Assembly (NCBI RefSeq): GCF_042678045.1
Contig: NZ_JBHUDI010000005.1
Coordinates: 1-64,000, forward strand
Reading direction: 5' to 3'
Length of the DNA: 64,000 bases
Source: Natrinema amylolyticus_A
GTDB lineage: Archaea; Halobacteriota; Halobacteria; Halobacteriales; Natrialbaceae
Made by a program: the position numbers and the translations under genes. Shown one piece after another: positions 58,155-64,000 of the stretch; position 1 is the stretch's first letter, and the number at the start of each line of letters is the position of its first letter. The notes under the pieces were generated by a model, which did no database searches, was not told the DNA's origin, and worked only from the letters and a program-made list of their open reading frames with translations.

Positions 58155-59750
58155 ATGAGCGATCCGCGCGTCGTGACGACGTTCGACTCGTTTCGCGCCG
58201 CCGCGTGTGGCCGCGGTGGAGCGGCTGCGGACCGCGCCGAATCGCCGGTGCCGATCGGCCACCGCGTTCCTGTCGAAGCCCGCGTGACCGTCACCGATCC
58301 GTTTCTCGCCTATCAGCGCGCACGCGACGGCGACGGCGGCGCGTTCCTCGAGACGACCGGCGGCCAGCCCGGTTGGGGCTACTTCGGCGTCGATCCCATC
58401 GAGCGGCTCACTGTCGGCCCCGATGCGGTCTCCCGTGATCGTGACGACGAGTCGCCGACGCTGGCCGCACTCGAGGGCCTGCTCGCGGGCGACCGACTCG
58501 TTCGGGGGGATTGTGACGTCCCCTATCCGTGTGGCGCCGTCGGCTGGCTCTCCTACGACGTGGCCCGCGAACTCGAGTCCCTGCCTGACGCTGCCGTCGA
58601 CGACCGGGGACTGCCCCGCCTCGAGGTCGCGGTCTACGACTGTCTCGCGGCCTGGGAAGCACCGACCGAGGACGACATAACACTGCGGATCACGGCCTGC
58701 CCGAGAGTTGACGGCGACGCAACCGACCCCGAAGACGCTGCCCTCGAGGCGGCCTACGAACGTGGCCGCGAGCGGGCGCTCGAACTCGCCGACGCCGTTC
58801 ACGAGGGCGACCCGGAACTCGGTGCGCCGCCGGTCTCGCGGTCCAACGCGACCTTCGAGAGCGACTGTGGCCGGGAGGCGTTCGCCGACCGCGTGCGTCG
58901 GGTCAAAGACTACGTCCGCGACGGCGACACCTTTCAGGCCAACATCTCCCAGCGACTGGTCGCACCCGCTGCGGTCCACCCCGTCGCGGCCTACGACGCC
59001 CTGCGGCGGGTCAATCCGGCACCCTACTCCTGTCTGCTCGAGTTCCGGGCGGCCGAGCTGGTGAGTGCCAGTCCGGAACTCCTGCTTGAGCGCGACGGCG
59101 CGTTCGTCCGAACGGAACCGATCGCGGGGACGCGACCGCGTGGTGAAACACCAGATGAAGACGCCGCCTTCGAGGCCGACCTGCTGGCCGACGAGAAGGA
59201 ACGCGCCGAGCACGCGATGTTAGTCGACTTAGAGCGCAACGACCTCGGGAAGATCTGTGAATACGGCTCCGTCGACGTCTCCGAGTACCGCCGGATCGAC
59301 CGCTACTCGGCAGTGATGCACCTCGTGTCGAACGTTACGGGCCGACTGCCACCGGATGCGACGCTGTCCGACGCCATCGCGGCGGTCTTCCCCGGCGGGA
59401 CGATCACCGGTGCACCCAAGCCGCGGACGATGGCGATCATCGACGAACTCGAGGCGACCCGGCGCGGCCCCTACACGGGCAGCGCCGGCATCTTCGGCTT
59501 CGACGGCCGGGCCACTCTCAATATCGTCATCCGGACGCTGGTTCGCCATGCCGACGAGTACCATCTGCGGGTCGGCGCGGGTATCGTCCACGACTCCGAC
59601 CCGGCCAGCGAGTACGACGAGACGCTCGCCAAGGCCCGCGCGCTCATCACCGCGGTCGACGAGGCACTCGGTGAGCGGGCCGAACTGGGGCTCAAAGCGG
59701 AGACCGACATTCCGCAAGATCCGACCGACGGCGGTGATTGCAGTGACTAA
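58155..59750 (+). CDS. pabB: aminodeoxychorismate synthase component I (chorismate-binding)
   Basis: A 531-residue chorismate-utilising enzyme. Core motifs are FQANISQRLVAPAAV, RTEPIAGTRPRGETPDEDAA, MLVDLERNDLGKICEYGSVD, SAVMHLVSNVTGRLPPDATL and FPGGTITGAPKPRTMAIIDE. PabB and TrpE are hard to separate; linkage to pabA and pabC argues for 4-amino-4-deoxychorismate rather than anthranilate. The PIAGT motif carries Ala where E. coli PabB has a catalytic Lys (PIKGT), so the chemistry follows the Ala type. The stop overlaps the GTG of pabA. ATG at 58155. Confidence 0.85.
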   Translation: MSDPRVVTTFDSFRAAACGRGGAAADRAESPVPIGHRVPVEARVTVTDPFLAYQRARDGDGGAFLETTGGQPGWGYFGVDPIERLTVGPDAVSRDRDDESPTLAALEGLLAGDRLVRGDCDVPYPCGAVGWLSYDVARELESLPDAAVDDRGLPRLEVAVYDCLAAWEAPTEDDITLRITACPRVDGDATDPEDAALEAAYERGRERALELADAVHEGDPELGAPPVSRSNATFESDCGREAFADRVRRVKDYVRDGDTFQANISQRLVAPAAVHPVAAYDALRRVNPAPYSCLLEFRAAELVSASPELLLERDGAFVRTEPIAGTRPRGETPDEDAAFEADLLADEKERAEHAMLVDLERNDLGKICEYGSVDVSEYRRIDRYSAVMHLVSNVTGRLPPDATLSDAIAAVFPGGTITGAPKPRTMAIIDELEATRRGPYTGSAGIFGFDGRATLNIVIRTLVRHADEYHLRVGAGIVHDSDPASEYDETLAKARALITAVDEALGERAELGLKAETDIPQDPTDGGDCSD

Positions 59751-60417
59751 CACCCGTATCCTCGTCGTCGACAACTACGATTCGTTCGCGTACAACCTCG
59801 TCCAGTATGTGGGTGAGGTCGCCGACGAGGTCGTCGTCCGGCGCAACGACGAGATTGGCCTCGCGGGCGTTCGCGCCCTCGAGCCGACGGGAATCATCGT
59901 CTCGCCGGGGCCGGGAACCCCCGAAGAGGCCGGTATCTCGGTTCCACTGTTCGCCGAGACCGATTATCCCATCCTCGGGGTCTGTCTCGGCCATCAGGCG
60001 CTGTGTGCAGCCGAAGGCGCGCCGGTCGTTCATGCCCCCGAGGTCGTCCACGGCAAGCCGTCGACGATCAGTCACGATGGCGAGGGGCTCTTTGCAGGGC
60101 TCCCGTCGACGTTCCAGGTTGGGCGCTACCATTCGCTTGCGGTCGAGCGCGGGGATCTCCCGGCCGCGCTCGAAGAAACCGCCCGAACCGCCGACGAGCG
60201 CGGCGTTCTGATGGCGGTTCGCCACCGCGAGAAGCCCCACCTCGGCGTGCAGTTTCATCCCGAAAGCATCCTCACGCGAGCACAGCCGGACGCGGCGGCC
60301 GGTTCGGACGACGGCGCTAGCGAAGACATTTCGCTTGCGCTCGGCAAACGACTGATCGCCAACTTCTGTCGGTTCGCCACAACGGTCGACCAGAACGCGG
60401 AGGCTCACGATGGGTGA
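59743..60417 (+). CDS. pabA: aminodeoxychorismate synthase component II (glutamine amidotransferase)
   Basis: A 224-residue class I glutamine amidotransferase. RILVVDNYDSFAYNLVQYVG opens it; the nucleophile is in YPILGVCLGHQALCAAEGAP, and the His-Glu pair in LGVQFHPESILT. It delivers ammonia to the PabB subunit. GTG at 59743 overlaps the pabB TAA; a GTG nine bases earlier is possible. A ~20-residue acidic insertion follows the His-Glu pair (AQPDAAAGSDDGASED). The same subunit may also serve anthranilate synthase if none other exists. Confidence 0.88.
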   Translation: MTNTRILVVDNYDSFAYNLVQYVGEVADEVVVRRNDEIGLAGVRALEPTGIIVSPGPGTPEEAGISVPLFAETDYPILGVCLGHQALCAAEGAPVVHAPEVVHGKPSTISHDGEGLFAGLPSTFQVGRYHSLAVERGDLPAALEETARTADERGVLMAVRHREKPHLGVQFHPESILTRAQPDAAAGSDDGASEDISLALGKRLIANFCRFATTVDQNAEAHDG

Positions 60418-61282
60418 AGGACTGCGCTATCACGTCGACGGCGAACTCGTCCCTGCCGGCGAGGCCTCCGTCAGCGTCGACGACCGGGGCTTTCGCTACG
60501 GCGACGCAGCCTTCGAGACGTTGCGGGCCTACGGCGGGACCATCTTCGCGTGGGAGTCCCACGTCGAGCGCCTCGAGGGTACCTGTGAGGCTCTCTCGCT
60601 CGAGCACGGACTCACTGCGGCCGAACTCCGGAGCCGGATCGACGAGACGCTGGCAGCGAACGACCTCGCGGACGCCTACGTCCGCCTCTCGATCACGCGC
60701 GGCGTCCAACCGGGCAAACTCACGCCCCAGTCCGAAGTCGAGCCGACGGTCGTCGTCTACGCGAAACCGTTGCCCCGCGGCGGACTTGCGGGCGAGTCCG
60801 TCTGGGACGAGCCAGCGACGGTCGAGACGGTCGCGACACGCCGGATTCCCGACGAGGCGATTCCAGCCGCAGCCAAGACCCACAACTACCTGAACGGAAT
60901 CCTCGCACGCACGGAACTCAGTGCTGACGCGGACGAAGCGCTCATGTGCGATCTCGAGGGCCATATCGCGGAAGGGGCGACGAGCAACCTGTGGTTCGTC
61001 CGCGACGGCGACCTCTATACGCCGACGACCGACGGCCCCGTGCTGCCGGGGATCACTCGGCAGCTCGTCCTCGAGCTCGCTGATGAGACCGGGATCGCAG
61101 TCGCTGAAGGAACGTACGAGCCAGCAGACGTTCTCGCGGCCGACGAAGCGTTTCTGACGAATCGAACCTGGGAACTGCGGCCGATCGCGACCCTGGACGG
61201 CCACGAGATCGGCGGCGGCCCCGTCACGGAACGACTCTCGCGGCGCTACGACGAGCGGGTCGAACGAACGTGTTACGACTAG
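60410..61282 (+). CDS. pabC: aminodeoxychorismate lyase (class IV aminotransferase)
   Basis: A 290-residue fold-type IV PLP enzyme. SVSVDDRGFRYGDAAFETLR at residues about 20-39 and the PLP lysine (K156) in IPAAAKTHNYLNGILARTEL are diagnostic; GHIAEGATSNLWFVRDGDLY and PVLPGITRQLVLELA follow. In this context it should convert aminodeoxychorismate to p-aminobenzoate and pyruvate. By motif alone it could be a branched-chain or D-amino-acid aminotransferase. ATG at 60410 overlaps the pabA stop by 8 bases, completing a three-gene coupled unit. Confidence 0.88.
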   Translation: MGEGLRYHVDGELVPAGEASVSVDDRGFRYGDAAFETLRAYGGTIFAWESHVERLEGTCEALSLEHGLTAAELRSRIDETLAANDLADAYVRLSITRGVQPGKLTPQSEVEPTVVVYAKPLPRGGLAGESVWDEPATVETVATRRIPDEAIPAAAKTHNYLNGILARTELSADADEALMCDLEGHIAEGATSNLWFVRDGDLYTPTTDGPVLPGITRQLVLELADETGIAVAEGTYEPADVLAADEAFLTNRTWELRPIATLDGHEIGGGPVTERLSRRYDERVERTCYD

Positions 61283-61303
61283 TCACGCGTATCCAGGAGG
61301 GCC

Positions 61304-62410
61304 TCACTCGGACTCGACGAGCGTCCGCGTCGGCTCGATCGAGTCGTCGGGGGCTGCTACCAGCTCCCGTTCCGTCCCCGAGAGCTCGAGTGCGAACTCG
61401 CTCCCGAACGCGCTCGCGGGCGTCTGGAACCCGTTCGGGACGCGGTTTCGGCCCTCGAGGATCCGCTCGGCGGCCGCCACCGCCGACTCGGCGGTCAGCG
61501 CGTAGGGGTTGGGCGTCCGCAGCCGCGCTCGCGCCCGCCGGCCGGTCTCCTCGTCGGTGACCTCGCCCCAGACGACGGCGCTGCCGGTCGCCAGCTGCGT
61601 TTCGTCCGGACCGTCGAGGCGGGTGTCGACGAGTCGCTTCAACAGCGTCTCGACGGGGTCGCGCTCGAGCAACCACCCCAGCGAATCGACGGCCGCCAGT
61701 CCCTTCGTGGCCCACGACGGTGCGGCAGCGTAGACCTCGATCGACTCGATGCCGGTGCTGTGGGCTGCGGTGACGACGTCACCCCAGGGGATCGTGACGG
61801 CGTGTTCGGGGCCGTCACCGAAGTCGATCTCGCGCGTTCGGAAGGCGGCGGGCACCTGGATGAGCCGGCCGTTCCGGCGGACGACACCGCCGCTGCCGAG
61901 GTGTTCGACGAGCGTCCGGGCGGTGCCCCGCGAGAGCCCGCCGCCGCTTTTGATCCCCAGTCGAAGCGCGTCGCCGTCGGGGAGTTGTGCGGCGAGAAAG
62001 GCCGCCAGACAGTCCGACGGCACGACGTCGAAGCCGACGCCGGGCAGGAGCGTGATCCCCGCCTCGCGGGCCGCGTCATCGCGCTGGCGGAGACACTCGA
62101 AGACGGGGAACTCGCCGGTGATGTCCAGATAGTCCGTGCCCGTCTCGAGACAGGCTGTGACCAGCGGCTCGGCGGTGTCGGCGAACGGCCCCGCGCAGTT
62201 CACCACGGCGTCGAAGCGCTCGAGGTGGGACGCGAGGGTGCTCGACTCGAGGTCGACGACGCGGCCTTCGACGCCGAGGGCGTCGGCCTGGCGTGCGACT
62301 GCGCGGCCGTCGCGGCCGGCGACGACGGGCGAGCCCCCTCGTGCGACCGCCTCGCGTGCGATCAGCCGCCCCGTATAGCCGTAGGAGCCGTAAATGAGAA
62401 GGGAGTCCAT
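61304..62410 (-). CDS. saccharopine dehydrogenase-like protein (enoyl reductase type)
   Basis: A 368-residue protein with an N-terminal Rossmann fold, MDSLLIYGSYGYTGRLIARE, and the family blocks RFDAVVNCAGPFADTAEPLV, CLETGTDYLDITGEFPVFEC and GITLLPGVGFDVVPSDCLAA. These are shared with saccharopine dehydrogenase-like oxidoreductases and mycobacterial trans-acting enoyl reductases. It is not a true lysine-degrading saccharopine dehydrogenase by length and lacks the reductase half. Possible role in lipid or polyketide reduction; substrate unknown. ATG at 62410. Converges with pabC, 21 bases away. Confidence 0.83.
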   Translation of the reverse strand: MDSLLIYGSYGYTGRLIAREAVARGGSPVVAGRDGRAVARQADALGVEGRVVDLESSTLASHLERFDAVVNCAGPFADTAEPLVTACLETGTDYLDITGEFPVFECLRQRDDAAREAGITLLPGVGFDVVPSDCLAAFLAAQLPDGDALRLGIKSGGGLSRGTARTLVEHLGSGGVVRRNGRLIQVPAAFRTREIDFGDGPEHAVTIPWGDVVTAAHSTGIESIEVYAAAPSWATKGLAAVDSLGWLLERDPVETLLKRLVDTRLDGPDETQLATGSAVVWGEVTDEETGRRARARLRTPNPYALTAESAVAAAERILEGRNRVPNGFQTPASAFGSEFALELSGTERELVAAPDDSIEPTRTLVESE

Positions 62411-62495
62411 AGGCCGCGTTGGTCGGAGAGGGGTTTAAATCTCCGTCAGACATGTGCTCGCCTGATGGCGTAACGTTCAGGCCCGTCGACCAGTA

Positions 62496-62963
62496 ATGGA
62501 CGCAGTGATGGACGCAGGACGGATCACGGCGCTCTCGGACGTACCCGCCGACTCGACGGTTTGCTTTCGTGTGGCCGACGAGTCGGAGGCGATACAGGAG
62601 GCGATTCTCGTCAGGAGCGAGGCTGTGGCGACCGACGGCGGCGACACGACCGCCGTGGTCGAGGACGCGGTGTCCTGCTGGTTGAATTACTGCCAGCATC
62701 TCACGCACATCAAACTGGACAAGGGAGCAGGCGCGCCGATGCGGGACGGCGAGATCATCTGTGCGAATCACGGCGCCTACTTCGCGGCTGACTCCGGTCG
62801 CTGTACGTATGGGCCCTGTGAAGGGGCCTACCTCACCGACCTCGAGGTCACCGTCGAGAATGGCGACGTCTACCTGACTGACGACGACTACGCGTTCGTC
62901 GGGCTCGGTCCGATCGAACGCGACGACACCGATCGCGCCTCGCGTTCGAACGTCGAGTTCTAG
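62496..62963 (+). CDS. Rieske [2Fe-2S] domain protein
   Basis: A 155-residue soluble Rieske protein. Cluster ligands are Cys66-x-His68 in LNYCQHLTH and Cys89-x2-His92 in IICANHGAYF, the ferredoxin/oxygenase type of Rieske site with a C-x-H pair, although the middle residue is Gln rather than the common Pro or Arg. No catalytic oxygenase domain and no membrane anchor are present, so it is an electron carrier or regulator of an unknown partner. Starts ATG at 62496 or 62508. Its stop interlocks with the convergent DUF7344 gene in CTAG. Confidence 0.87.
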   Translation: MDAVMDAGRITALSDVPADSTVCFRVADESEAIQEAILVRSEAVATDGGDTTAVVEDAVSCWLNYCQHLTHIKLDKGAGAPMRDGEIICANHGAYFAADSGRCTYGPCEGAYLTDLEVTVENGDVYLTDDDYAFVGLGPIERDDTDRASRSNVEF

Positions 62964-63328
62964 ACGGCAACCGGCGCGACCAGATCCCGTTCCTGATCGT
63001 ACTCGAGGAGGCCGGCGTCGACCAGCCGTGGCAGGTGATCGTGGTAGAGTGAGAGATAGACCTCGGTGACGCGTTCGGCAGAGATGTTTCGCACGGTGTG
63101 ACCCGTTTCGCGGGCCGCGACTTCCTCGGCTGCGTCCGGCAGCGTCACCTCCTCGCCGTAGTTTCGCATGACCGACAGCAGCAGCCGGCGACGCTGGTCG
63201 GCAAGCAGGGAGAACACGTCGTCGAGCGTTTCAGCCGCTGCGTCCGGCTCGTCGGCGTCGTCGAGCCAGTCGAGTATCGTCTGCACGACCTCGACGCAGT
63301 CACGCTCCGAGTGGGATCTGGAAGTCAT
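62960..63328 (-). CDS. DUF7344 winged-helix protein
   Basis: A 122-residue single-domain DUF7344 protein. DDVFSLLADQRRRLLLSVMR provides the family's recognition-helix region, and YLSLYHDHLPRLVDAGLLEY is the wing with H..HLP.L..AGL. It is related to each half of the tandem protein at 54.4 kb. Probably DNA-binding. ATG at 63328 gives MTSRSHSERD. A clear TATA-like ATAAATATTAG (63441-63451 on the plus strand) lies about 115 bases upstream, suggesting an ~90-base leader, or that an upstream in-frame non-ATG start is used. Confidence 0.8.
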   Translation of the reverse strand: MTSRSHSERDCVEVVQTILDWLDDADEPDAAAETLDDVFSLLADQRRRLLLSVMRNYGEEVTLPDAAEEVAARETGHTVRNISAERVTEVYLSLYHDHLPRLVDAGLLEYDQERDLVAPVAV

Positions 63329-63440
63329 GTGTGGTCCATCGTCCTCGAGCGGCTGCGACCGAAACGGGCCGAAAGCCGCCTCGACAAGCCGTGATGCTGC
63401 CGCTCGCTCGAGGGTTCGTATCGGGTTCTCGCCTGCAGCA

Positions 63441-63451
63441 TAAATATTAGT
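63441..63451 (-). promoter_or_regulatory. TATA-like box upstream of the DUF7344 gene
   Basis: CTAATATTTAT on the minus strand, the clearest AT-rich box in this gap. It predicts a transcript start near 63418, leaving about 90 bases before the chosen ATG at 63328. Confidence 0.45.
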
Positions 63452-63516
63452 ATCGGATCCAGTTGACAACTACCATGGAATATTGACAGTTCGTTCTCGC
63501 TGACCGTCAGGTCTCG

Positions 63517-63807
63517 CTATTCGATCGTGAACGTCGGCTCGTCGATGGACTCGCTTTTACACTCGGGACACCGCGAGGGGAGGTTCAGCAGGTCGTCGTA
63601 GTCGTCGAACCCGCAGTCGCGACACGTCGGCGGTGCGACGAGCAGCTGCTCGTCGGTTCCGTCGACCGAACGGGAGACGTGCTCGACGTGGCGGACCACC
63701 GCGTGTGGCGTCAGATCGAGCTGAGTAGCCAGCTCGCTCGGCGTCGCCGGCTCGGCACGCAGTGCGTCGGCGAGTTGCTGTCGCGTCGTTTCGTCGGCCT
63801 CGCGCAT
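63517..63807 (-). CDS. predicted regulator: HTH fused to a zinc ribbon
   Basis: A 96-residue protein. Residues 1-50 form a helix-turn-helix unit (TPSELATQLDLTPHAVVRHV). Residues 60-85 are a zinc ribbon with CRDCGFDDYDDLLNLPSRCP followed by ECKS, so two CxxC pairs. This is the COG3357 type of predicted archaeal regulator. It should bind DNA with zinc-stabilised C-terminus; target unknown. ATG at 63807. Divergent from the nucleotidyltransferase gene at the window edge, 170 bases away. Confidence 0.85.
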   Translation of the reverse strand: MREADETTRQQLADALRAEPATPSELATQLDLTPHAVVRHVEHVSRSVDGTDEQLLVAPPTCRDCGFDDYDDLLNLPSRCPECKSESIDEPTFTIE

Positions 63808-63977
63808 ACGTCCGTTCAGGAGACTCGTGGGTTTATACTATTTGACACCGCTCGTCGAGCCGGTCGCTCGTGTCCATCGTGGATACTCTCTCCTACTGCT
63901 GGGGGATTTCGAGCGTGTTAGGCTCTGTCATTCGGGAAAGGGCAAGTGACTTGGACCCCGCAGGTGAACATCGGCCT

Positions 63978-64000
63978 ATGAAGGCAGTCGTCCTTGCAGG
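63978..64000 (+). CDS. start of a sugar-phosphate nucleotidyltransferase (partial)
   Basis: ATG at 63978 begins MKAVVLAG and runs off the window. MKAVVLAGG is the near-universal start of NDP-sugar pyrophosphorylases (glucose-1-phosphate thymidylyl/uridylyltransferase family), so the call rests on seven full codons only. Which nucleotide and sugar are used cannot be seen. Confidence 0.55.

Noticed and set aside
1..64000. CRISPR array, defence island or prophage
   Set aside because: No regularly spaced direct repeats, Cas, restriction, toxin-antitoxin, integrase or capsid-type proteins were seen. The DUF5787 nuclease-like gene stands alone among housekeeping genes.

Overview
The window reads as chromosomal DNA from an extremely halophilic archaeon (class Halobacteria; the gene set and repeat types look most like the Natrialbales, but that rank is inference). 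The predicted proteins are very acidic. GC content is high except in the first ~1.1 kb. Many start codons lie 25-30 bases downstream of a TATA-like box, as in leaderless transcripts. Several families are haloarchaeal specialities: NAD-dependent glucose-6-phosphate dehydrogenase (azf), CetZ and FtsZ1, archaeal dihydroneopterin aldolase, a PurN-PurH fusion, a bacterio-opsin-activator-type regulator, halocyanin, and DUF5787, DUF5789, DUF5791, DUF5797, DUF7109 and DUF7344. No rRNA, convincing tRNA, intact transposase, integrase or CRISPR array was seen.

Layout. 1-1.1 kb: AT-rich and gene-poor, with one PadR regulator. 1.1-12.4 kb: cold-shock protein, queuosine-precursor-type transporter, M29 aminopeptidase, DUF309, azf, mptD, a minus-strand unit (glycosyltransferase, DUF7109, NUDIX), a zinc micro-protein, a DHH phosphoesterase, an SDR and a sulfite oxidase. 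12.4-20.1 kb: CetZ, a coiled-coil protein, an ATP-grasp ligase, SppA, DUF373, and dph6 followed by a duplicated dph6 tail. 20.1-25.5 kb: purHN and purB, plus two half-size EamA transporters. 25.5-32.4 kb: the succinylase-type lysine pathway dapA-dapB-dapD / lysA-dapF-dapE, split by a halocyanin gene on the other strand. 32.7-41.1 kb: HtpX, a NYN protein, a PUA protein, an HD phosphohydrolase, NAC-TrmI, TFS, an MFS transporter and the nuclease-like DUF5787. 41.2-52.1 kb: DUF4013, NUDIX, an S10 paralogue, an M20 hydrolase, a second M48 protease, a DUF4397 lipoprotein, geranylgeranyl reductase, a 2Fe-2S ferredoxin, FtsZ1 and DtdA. 52.2-64 kb: a PAS/GAF/HTH regulator, DUF7344 proteins, a Na/Ca exchanger, aroE, a helix-hairpin-helix protein, pabB-pabA-pabC (aminodeoxychorismate to p-aminobenzoate), a saccharopine-dehydrogenase-like protein, a Rieske protein, an HTH/Zn-ribbon regulator and the start of a sugar nucleotidyltransferase.

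How genes work together. aroE feeds the chorismate used by pabBAC, and mptD supplies the pterin side of pterin/folate cofactor synthesis. purHN and purB are divergent purine genes. The dap genes overlap by ATGA or GTGA junctions and should be co-translated.

The least ordinary content is non-coding. There are two copies of an 84%-identical 109-bp element with terminal inverted repeats (34563, 42677). There are two copies of a structured element in which 7 of 9 base pairs of one stem differ yet still pair (37274, 47099). U-tract-flanked hairpins and chains of short stem-loops lie at gene ends, and similar stem-loops appear inside the coding sequences of dtdA and lysA, apparently adding residues. 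I did not find a multi-gene defence or other clearly novel enzymatic system.
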